Source: Cryphonectria parasitica EP155 (Eukaryota > Ascomycota > Sordariomycetes > Diaporthales > Cryphonectriaceae). From it: a stretch of 64,000 bases of DNA. Below the pieces are notes generated by a model. It was not told where the DNA came from. It worked only from the letters and a program-made list of their open reading frames with translations, and did not search any database. This document shows positions 22,298 through 34,344 of this stretch, in pieces. A program made the position numbers and the translations under genes. The stretch lies in assembly GCF_011745365.1 (NCBI RefSeq), contig NW_024468909.1, positions 2,108,001 through 2,172,000 on the forward strand, in the 5' to 3' direction. The stretch's first letter is position 1, and every line of letters begins with the position of its first letter.

Positions 22298-25138
22298 ATG
22301 GCGACAGAAACCGCGTCAGTGGTGAGCGATCATCACATGGACGACCGCTCCCCTATCCGCCCTTCTCGATCACCACCGCGCAAGCGCTACCAGGACGAGG
22401 ACGAGGACGACAGGGACAATGAACGCGATCGGCCCCCCAGCCGCGACGACCGGCCGCGACGCAAGGCCGTGGACAGCTACCGCCCCGAGCGACGCGGTGG
22501 CCCTCCTCCTCGCGGCCGCGGAGGCCCTCCCCAACCTAGGCGCGAGCGCACGCCGCCGCCGGTGCCTACCGAAGAGCAGAAGCAGGCCGCCGCCAAGGCC
22601 GAGTACGATCGCCTGCTGAACGCGCGGTCGGGGGGCACGTACATCCCGCCGGCACGGCTCCGGGCGCTGCAGGCGCAGATCACGGACAAGACAACAAAGG
22701 AGTGGCAGCGGATGGCGTGGGAGGCGCTCAAGAAGTCGATTAACGGGCTGATCAACAAGGCCAACAGCCCGAACCTGAAGCAGATCGTGCCGGAGCTGTT
22801 CCAGGAGAACCTGGTGCGCGGGAAGGGCCTGTTCTGCCAGAGCGTCATGAAGGCCCAGGCGGCGTCGCTGCCGTTCACACCTATCTATGCAGCCATGGTA
22901 GCCATCGTCAACACAAAGCTGCCCGCCGTCGGGGAGCTGCTCGTCAAGAGGCTGATCCTGCGGTTCCGCAAGGGCTTTCGCAGGAACGACAAGGCGGTGT
23001 GCCTGTCGACCACGACGTTCCTTGCGCACCTGACGAACCACCAGGTCGTGTCGGAGACCCTGGTCGCCCAGATGCTGCTGCTCCTGCTGCACAAGCCGAC
23101 GGACGACAGCGTGGAGATTGCCGTGAACCTGACCAGAGAGGTCGGCCAGTTTCTCGAGGAGATGAACGAGCCGATCGCCAGAGCTGTGTTTGACCAGTTC
23201 CGCAACATCCTGCACGACAGCGACATCGAGAAGCGGGTGCAGTACCAGATCGAGGTCTTGTTCCAGCAGCGGAAGGACAAGTTCAAGGACAACCCCTCGG
23301 TGAGGGAGGAGCTGGACCTGGTCGAGGAGGAGGACCAGATCACTCACAATCTGGAGCTGCAGGAGGACATTGATGGGCAAGACGGACTGAATATTTTTAA
23401 GTATGATGCCGAGTATGAAGAACACGAAGAGGCCTACAAGAAACTGAAGGCCGAGATTCTGGGCGAGGGCAGCGACTATGATGACGATAGTGACGACGAC
23501 GATGACGACGAGTCCTCAGAGAGCGAGGACGAGGAACAGAAGGCCGTGGAGATCAAGGACCAGAGCAATGCGGACCTGGTCAACCTGCGGAGGACCATCT
23601 ATCTGACGTTGATGTCGTCCGCAGACTACGAAGAATCTGTCCACAAGCTTCTGAGGATTCAAATCCCAGTGGGGTATGAAAAGGAGCTGCCGGAGATGGT
23701 CGTTGAATGTTGCAGCCAGGAGAAGACCTACACTAAGTTCTATGGCGGTATCGGAGAGCGGCTGGCAAAGATCAACAGGATGTGGAATGACCTCTTTGAG
23801 CGCGCCTTCGTCGAATACTACGAGAAGATCCACCGATACGACAGCAACAAGCTCCGCAATATCGCCAGGCTGTTCGGACACATGTTCGGCTCTGACGCCA
23901 TTGCCTGGCACTGCCTCTCAGTCATCCACCTGAACGAGGAAGAAACCACTTCGGCCTCTCGTATCTTCATCAAGATCCTCTTCCAGGAGGTCGTCGAAGA
24001 GATCGGCATGGCCAAGCTGCAAGCTCGGTGCAGAGACGATATCCTTGGGCCGAGTCTCGAGGGTCTCTTCCCCCATGGTGACAACCGCCGCAACATCCGC
24101 TTTGCCATCAACTACTTCACATCAATCGGAATGGGTGCTCTCACCGAGGATATGCGAGAATATCTACAGAACCTACCCCCACCAGCACTTCCTGCGCCAG
24201 TCAAGGTGGCGGACGACTCGGATTCGGACTCAGCGTCTAGCTATTCTTCCTATACTGGCTCGCCCCGCTCTCGATCGCCTCCTCCACGACGCAATGTCGA
24301 CCGCCGCCGTTCGTACACTCGAAGCGTTACTCCGCCGCGTCGTAGCCGGAGAGATTCATCGTACAGTCGCGACCGCAGCTTGAGCCGGTCCAGGTCTCCC
24401 CCACCTCCACGCCGGGACGCCAGGGACGGTGATCGAGGTCGCTCCCTTACCCGCTCCCCACCGCGGCGCGGCAACGCGAGGCCCCGATCGTACAGTCGGT
24501 CGACACGATCTTATTCTTCGGACAGGTCCCTGTCGAGATCTCGTTCGCCCCCACCACCATCAAGAAGGGCTCCGGCTAGGCGTTCGCTGTCGGATTCCCG
24601 TTCGCCACCTCCTCCCCGCAGAGGAGGGCCACCGCGTTCACTGTCCCGGTCCATAACCCCGCCACCTCGACGGACCGTCAACCGGTCTCTTACCAGGTCG
24701 AGGTCACCGCCACCTCGACGTGCCGCCGATCGATCGCTGTCCCGGTCGGTGTCGAGATCGCCACTGCCCCTCAGGCGTGCAGCCGACCGCTCTATTTCTC
24801 CGTCCCCAACACCACCCCCGAGACGCCGCCCGGCTCCGAGGTCCCTGTCACGATCTCGCTCACCCCTGCCGAGGCGCGATGCCGGTAGCTATCGTGGCCG
24901 ATCAAACAGCCGAAGCCCCTCGCGCTCCCAGTCACCTCCGCCGCGCAGAGGTGCTGCGGCTCCTCGAAAGAGCCATTCACCCTCAGTGGACTCGCGGTCT
25001 CGATCACCGCCGCCTCGTCGGACCAGGAGGGATAATTCTTCCCCTGTAAGTGATGCGCCGCGCGGTGAGAGGAGACGGCGGAACAGCAGCTCGGATGGGA
25101 GCAGTGTGCCCAGGAAGAGGTATCGGAGGAACAGCTAA
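22298..25138 (+). CDS. cwc22: Pre-mRNA splicing factor Cwc22
   Basis: Single exon, 946 residues, starting at ATG 22298 (MATETASVVSDHHMDDRSP). The N-terminus is Arg/Pro-rich. A MIF4G repeat (about 120-310) includes WEALKKSINGLINKAN and LFCQSVMKAQAASLPFTPIY and is followed by VLFQQRKDKFKDNP. An acidic run (about 391-414) separates it from the MA3 domain (about 429-615): LRRTIYLTLMSSADYEESVH, HKLLRIQIPVGYEKELPEMV and KTYTKFYGGIGERL. From about 644 to the end lies a long RS tail. Cwc22 belongs to the NineTeen-complex-associated set; it is needed for the first splicing step and, in animals, brings eIF4A3 to the exon junction complex (established). The RS tail is absent from the yeast protein but present in animals. 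Overlapping open frames on the other strand come from the biased codon use and are not genes. Confidence 0.93.
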   Translation: MATETASVVSDHHMDDRSPIRPSRSPPRKRYQDEDEDDRDNERDRPPSRDDRPRRKAVDSYRPERRGGPPPRGRGGPPQPRRERTPPPVPTEEQKQAAAKAEYDRLLNARSGGTYIPPARLRALQAQITDKTTKEWQRMAWEALKKSINGLINKANSPNLKQIVPELFQENLVRGKGLFCQSVMKAQAASLPFTPIYAAMVAIVNTKLPAVGELLVKRLILRFRKGFRRNDKAVCLSTTTFLAHLTNHQVVSETLVAQMLLLLLHKPTDDSVEIAVNLTREVGQFLEEMNEPIARAVFDQFRNILHDSDIEKRVQYQIEVLFQQRKDKFKDNPSVREELDLVEEEDQITHNLELQEDIDGQDGLNIFKYDAEYEEHEEAYKKLKAEILGEGSDYDDDSDDDDDDESSESEDEEQKAVEIKDQSNADLVNLRRTIYLTLMSSADYEESVHKLLRIQIPVGYEKELPEMVVECCSQEKTYTKFYGGIGERLAKINRMWNDLFERAFVEYYEKIHRYDSNKLRNIARLFGHMFGSDAIAWHCLSVIHLNEEETTSASRIFIKILFQEVVEEIGMAKLQARCRDDILGPSLEGLFPHGDNRRNIRFAINYFTSIGMGALTEDMREYLQNLPPPALPAPVKVADDSDSDSASSYSSYTGSPRSRSPPPRRNVDRRRSYTRSVTPPRRSRRDSSYSRDRSLSRSRSPPPPRRDARDGDRGRSLTRSPPRRGNARPRSYSRSTRSYSSDRSLSRSRSPPPPSRRAPARRSLSDSRSPPPPRRGGPPRSLSRSITPPPRRTVNRSLTRSRSPPPRRAADRSLSRSVSRSPLPLRRAADRSISPSPTPPPRRRPAPRSLSRSRSPLPRRDAGSYRGRSNSRSPSRSQSPPPRRGAAAPRKSHSPSVDSRSRSPPPRRTRRDNSSPVSDAPRGERRRRNSSSDGSSVPRKRYRRNS

Positions 25139-26191
25139 GGGAGGGGTATTTCGGAAATCGATGGACAAGTCTTACAGACAGTAATGAGGAAAGAAGGAGA
25201 TTAAACTCCCAGTGGAACAGGCACTATCAGACCACATATCAGTTTAAACCTCAAATTGAAACCAAGCGAACTTTCGATACTCTCGTCAAAGTCAGAAGGG
25301 TCAGAAGGCTCACTTCACTCGTGTGCTTGACAACTCATCAATAAATGGACTGGCTGCGTTGATGAATAGCTCTACTTGTGATTCCGTGAGAATGCTCTTT
25401 CATTATGTACACACACAAGACACCCTTCTTCCTGCTGCCCCTCCAACATCTCGAAGCGCGATGCACAAAAGATGGTCTGGTCCCTCCCTCCATAGAGCCA
25501 ATCCGACCGCTCTTGACTTTTGCATGACCATCAACATTCCTTCCCCTCCCTCCCTCCCTCTCCTCTCCTCTCCTCTCCTTTCAAAAATAACTCTCATCCG
25601 TCAAGACGAGCGTCGTGGTGGATATCTGAAACTCGTACGAAAACACAACAAAAGAAAAAAATTCGTTGGCGATGGGGGTGTAACGATTTGAGAAAAAAGA
25701 AAAAGAAAAGAAAGAAGAAACCCCAGAAGATGGGCAGGAGCACTCCCCTTTCTTTTGACTGAATCCAGCTCTCTCTCTCTCTCTCTCTCTCTTTTCTATG
25801 GGACATGTTTTCCTCCTTCTTTTCAATCTCTCCTTTTCTTTTTCCTCCCACACCAAACCCCTTGCATTCCTTTTGGTGGTCTACACAGCGAATGTCGAGC
25901 GGTGTCCCCCTCTCGAAAGAAAAAGTAAAAAGTGTATAAAAAACAAAGGGGGAAATAAAGGGAGAGGGAAAGAGAAGGAAATCGTCCCCCTCCAGAACAG
26001 AATTTGCTCCCCTTCCAATTTCCCCACCCAAAAAGGTAAACATTAGCCACCACTGATCCCCTCCCCTGGTTTCAGATGTGACTACCTCCCAGGCTCAGGC
26101 TCCGGAACCTAGCCCTGGCTGGGTGAGGGACTTTGTCCTTCTCGCCTCCGCTGAAGGCGAAGGCGGCATCCCAGGCTGGCCGGCCCCTAGC
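25139..26191. other. Convergent intergenic region
   Basis: The stretch lies between the 3' ends of Cwc22 and 6-phosphogluconolactonase. It contains a CT repeat and purine/pyrimidine-rich strings. No gene is supported. Confidence 0.6.
25769..25792. repeat. CT dinucleotide repeat
   Basis: Twelve CT units in the convergent spacer downstream of Cwc22. Confidence 0.9.
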
Positions 26192-27016
26192 CTACAGGTT
26201 GAAGCCGCGCTTGGGATAACCAACACCCTGGACGGCGGGCTCGTCGACGAACCAGCTACAGCGGTCGCCGGTCTGCTCGTTGACGAGGGCACAAGGGAGA
26301 CCAGAGGTGGCGCCGTCCTCGAAGATCTGCTTCATGATGTCCTTCTTGCCGGCGCCGGTGGCGACGAAGGCGATGCGGACGGCGTGGGTGACGACTGGGA
26401 GGGTCAGAGTGATACGGCGGGGTGGGGGCTTGGGGCTGTCGTCGATAGGGGCGACCCAGGCGCTAGACTCGCGCAGGAGCTCGTGGCCGGGGAAGAGGGA
26501 GCAGGTGTGGCCATCGGGCCCGCAGCCGAGCAGGAGCAGGTCAAAAATAGGCAGGCGCACGGAGTCGCGCGAGGCAAAGGAGCTAACCAGGACTTGCTCG
26601 TAATCGTCAGCAACCTCGAGGGTCTCCTCGTTCAGCTTGTCGGCGTTGATGGGGTAGACGGTGGGGCGGGGGCCCGAGGCGGGCATCTTATCGAGCAGCT
26701 CGGCCTTGAGGAGGGCGTAGTTGGAGTCCTCGTGGTCGAGGGGCACGACGCGTTCGTCGGCGAAGAAGATTTCCCACTTGTCCCACTTGACGTCGTCGGC
26801 AGCGGACGCGGCGGGCGCCAGCAGGGCGGCGGCGAGGGTCTTGGGCAGCGAGCCGCCCGACACGGCCACCTTGAAGGACCCGTGGCGCTGTATGCCGGCG
26901 TTCTGGCAGTGAATCACGTACGCGCGCAGTGCAGGGGCCAGGGCGGCGACGTCTGGAAAGGGGAACAGGCTAGCCTGGCCGTGGGTGGCCAGGGTTTGGC
27001 GCGGGGTGGATGCCAT
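26192..27016 (-). CDS. 6-phosphogluconolactonase
   Basis: Single minus-strand exon of 274 residues. It hydrolyses 6-phosphogluconolactone to 6-phosphogluconate, step two of the oxidative pentose phosphate pathway, in the cytosol. Family motifs in order: FKVAVSGGSLPKTLAAALLA (phosphate-binding region, about 48-67), KWEIFFADERVVPLDHEDSN (the FADER block, about 81-100), YPINADKLNEE and LLLLGCGPDGHTCSLFPGHE (catalytic GxGxDGHxxSLFP block). Length is typical of the eukaryotic Sol3/PGLS group. The start is the first Met after an upstream CT-rich leader. It is divergent from the phosphatase gene to its right, with 2.5 kb between them. Confidence 0.93.
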   Translation of the reverse strand: MASTPRQTLATHGQASLFPFPDVAALAPALRAYVIHCQNAGIQRHGSFKVAVSGGSLPKTLAAALLAPAASAADDVKWDKWEIFFADERVVPLDHEDSNYALLKAELLDKMPASGPRPTVYPINADKLNEETLEVADDYEQVLVSSFASRDSVRLPIFDLLLLGCGPDGHTCSLFPGHELLRESSAWVAPIDDSPKPPPRRITLTLPVVTHAVRIAFVATGAGKKDIMKQIFEDGATSGLPCALVNEQTGDRCSWFVDEPAVQGVGYPKRGFNL

Positions 27017-29559
27017 GCTAATGTTGTTGTAGTTTTGGTTTTTTTTGGGGGGAGGGGCGGGGGGTTGTTTCTGTCGAGCTCGTCGTCGAGAAGGGGGGGG
27101 GGGGGGAAGTGTGTGGAGGGGGGTTTCGTGTTTGGGTTGAGAGATGATTTTTCTTTCTTTCTTTCTTTTTCTTGCTCTGTCTTGTGTCGATGTTGCCTAA
27201 GGCGAGCTTGGCGGCTTCTTCTTCTTCTTCTTCTTCTTCTTCTTCTCAATAAAATTCTCTTCCTGTTGCACGATCTGACGGCGGCAGATGTTGGTGGTGT
27301 GTCACGCTCCCACAAAACCCTCACCGTCCAGATCAAGTGTGACAATTGAAGCCTGCGCGAGTACGATTTGTTTGTTTGTTTGGTCCAGCTCTGTGACACG
27401 TCTGACGGAAGGGGGGGGGGACAAAAGAAAAAGAGTCAAGTATGCCTCCTGAGAGGTGAAGAGATAATACAAGATAGAGGAGGGGTTAAAAAAAAAATTG
27501 AGTCGAGGGGGGTTGGTAGGTGGATGTATGCGGGTATGCGGTATCGAAGATTGGAGGAAAGCCTGAATGTGTCGTCGGTTGGAGGGGCAGGTCTGGTATG
27601 TTCTCTTGGGGGTTGGTGGGGAGGGGGAGCTCTGTGGTGCTATGGGTTCTAAGGAAGTTGCTGCGATAGTGGGGGGTTACGTCGCAAGTTCCCTGGCACT
27701 TCTGGTATCTGGGCGCTATCGATAAGGCCCTGGCAGGCTGCAGCTGCAAGGATGGTCCGGTCTGGTGGAGGGGGGTGACGGCGTGCTGGGTCCGCCGTCA
27801 GAGATAAATACTTGTATCTTCTTTTTCGAAAGTCTTTTGCCACGCGAAATCACACACCGCTTGCTGACCGGCTTGGCTGATCTTGTGGGTTTTATAGTAA
27901 AGATAAGCACAGCAGAGGAGCCACCTCTGAGTATTTTTTTTTAAAAAAAGAAAAAAGACAAGAGAAGAAACAATGGTCTGGTAAGTGTACCAGAGTAATT
28001 GCCTTTAGGCGTGCTCGTGGCGGGAATCAAAAGGTGACGAGTCAAATTACATCCCCGACAGAGGCTTCCTGCCTTCGTCATCGAGACATTAGACAGGCAT
28101 TAAGTGAGTGGCTGACTCCCAAGTAACATGGTACAGTATTGAGTAAACCGCTCAGCTTTGGCTCTTTTTCCTATGGACATGAGGATCCGGCACAGCTCTA
28201 TTTGTCTCCCTTGGAAATCACAGGCCGGTTTCCGACAGTCCCTAAACTTTATTCCCAGCAAGGGACGAAGGGATGAAAAGGACGGGACTTCTAAAGATGC
28301 CTTTATTTTTCACATGCCAAGTACAAGTACCATAGCAACTCTTAGAAAAGAAACCAATCTCGAAACAATAAGCGACCGTCACCGTCACCGCCACCACATG
28401 GGAGGAGGGGACCATATGCACCGTCTCCCCTCCTTTTCAACGCACATACACTATATATCCCCGTCTCCAAGAGTCCCCGCCTCGTGTGGCAAATGAGCTT
28501 CTCTGACGCCAGCTCGTGCTCTTGATCAATCCGCCGACATTTTATGTATTGTATCTCTTGCGCCCAGTGGGGTTAGGCCATGCAAGGACGAGGATACGTT
28601 GGAATGGTTCTTGGTTTATTTCATTCATCTAAATCAAGTACAAGACTAATTTCGATTGCTTTCTGTGCGCACGCACATGTCTGCAAGTAGCGATAGAGTT
28701 ATACAGTCGTTAATTTCCCAAGTGGCATGACATGGATGAAAATTGCCAAATTCGCGGGGCCTGGAAGTTTAGCATCGCCAACAGGGCCCCCGATCCGAAG
28801 TGGAGAACCAATGTCGTCATTGTGCAGTGTGCACATCATTTTGGTCTGAGATTTTAGCCCGACCTTACCACGTCGTACTGTTATGGCGATCGCACGTATA
28901 ACATTGTATAGCAGTAGTGCTAGTAACTATTGGGTCGGGATAAGAGTTGAAATGACTTTTCACTTGAATTTTCTTCTTTTATGAGAAAGAATAAAAGCAT
29001 CTCAATCGCTTTACAAGTCCATACGTCGTCCAAACTGTGCTGGGAAAGGCGTATGGCGGGAAGTAATAAAAAGAGAAGGTTCGGTCCGCCGGCCGCTGCC
29101 CTTACCGTGATCGCATTCACTGATTGTTGCCTACATCTCTTTGTACAACGTATGCGGCAGGGTTAGGGGAGGTGATTATAGGTGGGCTCTGAAGTGTCTG
29201 TCCACATGCCTTTCCTCCCCATGAACCTTTGAATTTCATAACCCACAGTAAGTGTATATAGTTGAAACAACTAAATATACTAAAACTTGACCTCCAGCAA
29301 AAGATTGTACCTTGTGTGTATGTATGTGGTCTGCTTCATCGCCTGTTTGCTGCGGACCAAGGCCGAGGTGGACGCGACCGCTTTCGAAACCTCCCAGCTC
29401 CGATACTCGCTACTAAGTTGAGAACTTAGTCAACTCTCGACACAACTTCAACTCACAGCCACTGGTTATTTCTCATCACTACAAACATCTTTCCTTCCCA
29501 ATTTCATTTTTTTGGCCTTCTTACTATTTGCAGCAACCTCGTCGTTACCCACAATCATC
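27017..29559. promoter_or_regulatory. Divergent intergenic region between 6PGL and the HAD phosphatase
   Basis: This 2.5-kb stretch holds both promoters. It contains a CTT repeat and G-runs (27087-27107, 27410-27419), and no gene is supported. Open frames at 27.4-28.5 kb are short, overlap each other and look like spacer. Confidence 0.55.
27215..27246. repeat. CTT trinucleotide repeat
   Basis: About ten CTT units, about 200 bases upstream of the 6-phosphogluconolactonase start and probably in its leader (read as AAG on the gene strand). Confidence 0.9.
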
Positions 29560-30661
29560 ATGGCGTCTTCTCAAGAATCACGCTATCTCACCGGCGATGT
29601 CGCCGCCATCAATGAATTCCTCGACAAGTTCGATGTGCGTCATTTTCGACCACGAGCCACACAAGGCATCGAGGCTCTCACAATTCCATCCACCAATTCT
29701 CCTTACCTGTACTAACATGGAAACGATTTTAGACATTCCTAATAGACTGTGATGGTATGTATCAGCTGGTCCACATGAGAAAGAGAGAAGCTATACATCC
29801 CATCCCCTAACATCAAGACTTCTAGGCGTCCTCTGGTCGGGCGACCACCTTTTCCCCAACATTGCCGAGACGATAGACATGCTACGGTCCAGAGGCAAGC
29901 GCACCGTGTTCGTGACAAACAACTCGACCAAGTCGCGCGCAGAGTACACCAAAAAGTTCGCGGCCAAGGGCATCACCTGCACCGAGGAGGATGTGTTCGG
30001 GTCGTCCTACTCGGCAGCCATCTATATTAGCCGTATCCTACAGCTACCAGCGCCGCGGAACAAGGTATTTGTGCTGGGCGAGGCAGGCATCGAGGCCGAG
30101 CTGCGGTCTGAGGGCGTCTCTTTCCTCGGCGGCACCGACCCGGCCCTCCGGCGGGACATCACGGACGCCGACTTTGCCGGTCTCGCCGACGGCTCGCTGC
30201 TGGACCCGGACGTCGGAGTGGTCCTGGCAGGTCTCGACTTTCACGTCAACTACCTCAAGCTGGCCACGGCCCAGCAGTACCTCTCCCGAGGCCGTGCCCA
30301 GTTTCTCGCCACCAACACCGACGCCACCCTGCCCATGAACCACGCCTTCTTCCCCGGCGCCGGCTCCGTCCTCGCGCCCCTGGCCAACGTCGCAGGCAGG
30401 AAACCGCTGGCCCTGGGCAAGCCCAGCCAGGCCATGATGGACGCCATCGAGGGTAAGTTCCACCTGGACCGGGCCCGAACATGCATGATCGGAGACCGGC
30501 TCGACACAGACATCCTGTTTGGGATCGAGGGCAGGCTGGGCGGGACCTTGGCCGTCCTGACGGGTGTGAACAAGAAGGCCGACTGGGAAGCCGAAGGGGC
30601 CGTGGCCCATCCAGCGTACTACGTGGATGGACTGTCAGATCTGCTGGCGGCTGGTCAGTAA
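29560..30661 (+). CDS. HAD-family p-nitrophenylphosphatase (Pho13/PGP-like)
   Basis: Three exons: 29560-29634, 29733-29754 (22 bases) and 29826-30661, giving 310 residues. The joined sequence around the first motif is DKFDTFLIDCDGVLWSGDHL, with the nucleophile Asp30 and Asp32 of DxDG encoded by the 22-base exon. Motif II is VFVTNNSTKSRAEYTKKFAA; later blocks are FLATNTDATLPMNHAFFPGA, ALGKPSQAMMDAI and MIGDRLDTDILFGIEGRLGG, the last being motif IV with its metal-binding Asp residues. This is the C2-capped HAD group of yeast Pho13 and mammalian phosphoglycolate phosphatase, which removes toxic side products of glycolysis (established for the family). Length matches Pho13. The splice ends are GTGCGT/TTTTAG and GTATGT/TTCTAG. 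Confidence 0.92.
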
Positions 30662-33600
30662 AAGAAGCAGGGGGGGGGAGACACAAGGGCCATGTGCGCA
30701 TATGCATGTATGCATGCATGTCGATCAGACTACACACGTACACACACACTCACGTAGACCCCTGGCGTCCTGTAGTGTGTCATAGAGAAAGGCAAGACAA
30801 TAGATGATTGGGTCATCGGGTATATTGGGTGGAAAGGGGGGGGGGGACGGATAGATGGAGCCAGGCTGGTAAGAGATGGGCTGCATACGGGGAAGGGCGG
30901 GTTCAAGCGTATCGGGCCCCGAGCAAGGGCCACAACACAAGTGTGCACATGCGACAGACACTTTTTCCTTCTCGAAGATGTGACAATGATACGTAAATTA
31001 CTTACTATATAGTGCTAGAAGAGTTTCTTCTCCCTCCTTAGAGAGAAATGTAGACAATCGAAAAAGTAAACATGTTTTCTCTCCGTCTCTCTCTTGTACT
31101 GTACTGGACATATTACACGTCTGCTCATCGCAGAGTACGCATGCCTCAATGCCGTGGTCGTCCCTATTAGTCTGCATAATTCCAGTCCCGAATCGGGTCA
31201 CATCCACCACCACCACCGTAGGGCCACGCACGAATCGCACCCCAGGGTCGCATCGCGGTACCACCCCCGGCGATGTGCATATGTTTTAGGTAAATGAGGT
31301 TAACCTGCAGGACGTACAGCACCATGTGTTATTTCTCCTCTGTCAGCCCGAATAGCACATGTGCTGGACCTCTCTTAGTCTTGGTATGAAGTGAACCCGA
31401 TGAATAGAGAGTCTAATACTGACGAGCACAAGCGCCTCAACAGTGGGTAGCTTGGTTGGGGGAGGGGGAGGAGAAGGGGAGTGCATGTCTCGGGAAATGG
31501 AGGTCTTTTGTGATGTGTCAGCGCCCCAACAACCCAAGGTCATGAATCCTCAATGAGCAGTCGAGATTTTCATCTTGTGTGTGCACCGCATCGCAGAAAG
31601 TGGTAATGATCATGCTACCAGGTGATTCATGCGTTGTGTCCCCGTGCCCATTTTCGCCATTCGACTTGTGCGTCAGTTTTCTCTTTTTCCTTCTTCCCTC
31701 CCTTCCCCTTTCCTCTGCAGAGAAAAGACAGAGGGATAAGGGAAGGGGAAAGCAAAGGTCACTCTACGAGCTCACGTCCCGCTACCAAGTTAGGGGATCT
31801 TGAAACAACATGCACGCTCGGACAGAAAAGGCAACGGTCGAGACATGCACTATTTCTAGCTCCTCGTGCGGCAACGGGCGCCTCGCCGACGAACAACCCT
31901 TTTTTCTTTTGCCAGAGACTCACGGTGTGATCTGAATGGACGCACGGAGTAGTTGACTGGGTGGTGAGGCAGGGGAAAAAACACGAAGACGAGAAGGGAA
32001 GAAAAAAGGTTAGATCTACGTAAGTATCATGTGAGGCAGCCAACAGCGGGGCGCCAATATCGCCACACACTGCAGAAAGATATCATGATCGAGTTTGAAT
32101 GGTCATCAGAGACAGAAAAAAACCACCCCTCCGTGGACCCTGAGGCCAATTGGACCCTGGACCCTTGAAGTCAGATGTCCGCCCTTGATCATTTTTGGGG
32201 GCGGGAGGGGGGTTAGGCGGAGGGATGGTAAAATTTTCAGGGTCCAAATTCGATTCTGTCCGTGTCTAGGGTCCCAACGAAAGCTCAGGAACCGGGCGCC
32301 ATCGTGACCACGGCAGCACCAAGGCAATGGCAAGACAGGTGGGGGTTCAGTGCCTTGGGTCCACTGGGGCCGCCCGGTGCAGAAGCTCCGGGAGGAAATA
32401 CTTGGGTTCCTTGTTACAGGAACCGACCTGGCTTGCACCTTGATATTGTTCTTCCCCTCTGTAGTTTTCCCCTCCTTTCTCTCCATCTCCCTCCCTCTCA
32501 TATATATTCTTGTCTCAGCAACTCAAGAAGGACTGTCCTGTGAGATAGTGATCTCGCAAGTTCAGGTTCAGAAACGGCGGCTTGTTTCTTGTTGGGGGTT
32601 TCCCCTATGCCTGAAAAGATTTCTTTCGTGCGCCAGACTGGTCTGGACGCCAGGCTAGCGAGTGGCCGTGATCCTGGGCTAAGGTTTTGACAGTGGTAGA
32701 TCCCTCCCCGATTCAGCCAACCGGGAAAAATCGAAAAAATGGCAAATTCAGCTTTCTCGCGCGAAAAACGCCATCTCGTGGCTTATGGCCCATGTTTGAA
32801 AACAACCAAGGCCCCATGGCTCGGATTGCGCAAAGTAGGTTCGGACTAACCACTAATTGCCATAGTACATACCACCCCCAGACCTTGAGAGATCAAATCA
32901 AGGCTATTGACAATCTTGACAGATTGACAGCGCAACCTATCTGGAGACAGAGGGCAATGATAATGATTCCCCCGCCCCCCTTCTCTTTTCTTGGTTTTCT
33001 TTTTCTTTCTTATTTCCTTCTTTCCTACCCTGGTCTTGTCACTGTGGGCAAGGGTTGTCATGGACACAGTGCTACCAACGATCTGTGCCGGGAGACGGAC
33101 CAGATCTCGTCTCGATTGAAAGGGGGGGGTAGTCGGTCCCAATTTGTTTATGAAAACAACCGACCTCTCGGAGACGTCAGGAGTGTCCAGTACGGGTACC
33201 TGACCCCAGTGGCCAAGGTACTGCGCTGCTACGGTACAAAGATGTTGGTCACTCCCAGAGGGATCAGCCAGTTTCTACCTACTTTTAAGTACACAGGCTC
33301 TGTAGGCTAGGCCTGTCCTGTACTGTACATAGGGGCCTGGCCCGTACATTAGTAGCATTGTATGTACACACTAGACACTAGACAGGGGACGCCTCTGAAC
33401 CCCCCAGAGTCTCCCGCAACACCGACAAAACCGACCACCCGTCATCTGCACCAGCAATTTCATACCTCACCACTCAGAGTCGCCAGCCAGGGTCTCTGTC
33501 ACTTATCGGGTCCAAGTCCTGCGTATCATTTCTTGTGTCGTACCCGCAAAGTCCCTGGCAGGGGTTGTTGCAGCACCGCGCACCACACACACTACGCACA

Positions 33601-34344
33601 CCAACGCAACGGGGCGTGCCCCTCCCTGACCAGAGCCCCGTCACGGTGACCTTGGCCACAAGACCCCGCAGGGCCAGCACCAGACAAACACACACACTGT
33701 ACCTCTACGACATGCCCCAAAGGTGTACATATACACACGTTCGCACACACACCACGCAGGACCAGCCTAAGCTCCTCAAATTGTCATCCTGATCCAGAGT
33801 TCCGTCTGTTGATCTTCACGATCGCCCCACTTGGTTCTTGTTACTTTTGACTTTTTCGTTGATTTTTCTTTCTTTCTACTCGGGTTTTTTTGATTTGCGA
33901 TCATCTTTTTTGAGTTGGGAAGAGAGGGTCCCATAACCCTCGACGCCAGCACCGGGCCCTAGCCCACCCGCCCTATCTCGAGCACCCTTTTTTTTTTTTT
34001 TCTTTTCTTGTTACTTTTTCCCCTTCTTCTTTCCTTCCCATTTTTATCCCCCACCCCTCTCGTTCGTCTTCTTCTTGTCTTTTTTTCCTGCTCCCCCTCC
34101 TCCCAATACCTCGAAAGGGTGGGCCCATACGTCAGGCATGTCCCGCCATACTTCAAACCTCTCAAAACGCCAGAACCGGAGCTGACCCTCCTTCCGACAG
34201 CAGAGCAGGAGGGGTTTTGGTCAGAGAGGGCCGCGTCCCGCCCCTGCATCTAGACCGTTCGAAATTCAAGCAAACCAGAAAAGAGAACGCGCGCAATGAG
34301 AGCTCCCCAGGTCGCCTCTGGACAGTCCCCACCAACCGCCCGCC
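30662..34344. other. Long intergenic region and leader of the SET-domain gene
   Basis: No gene is supported over 3.7 kb. Short, overlapping open frames lack domain-like sequence. The part from about 33.8 kb onward is CT- and T-rich and looks like a promoter/5' leader of the next gene. GTAC- and TAGGTA-type strings are frequent near 33.2-33.4 kb. Confidence 0.55.

Noticed and set aside
22370..23425. 351-residue open frame antisense to Cwc22
   Set aside because: A shadow of the GC-biased codon use of Cwc22; the sense frame has full MIF4G and MA3 domains.
26078..27349. 423-residue open frame antisense to 6-phosphogluconolactonase
   Set aside because: Gly/Val-rich antisense shadow that also runs through CTT and G repeats; the minus strand encodes a textbook 6PGL.
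30044..30749. Minus-strand open frames over the HAD phosphatase
   Set aside because: Compositional shadows of the GC-rich third exon.
32687..33310. 207-residue open frame in the spacer before the SET gene
   Set aside because: No recognisable domain, mixed low-complexity sequence and overlapping frames on both strands.
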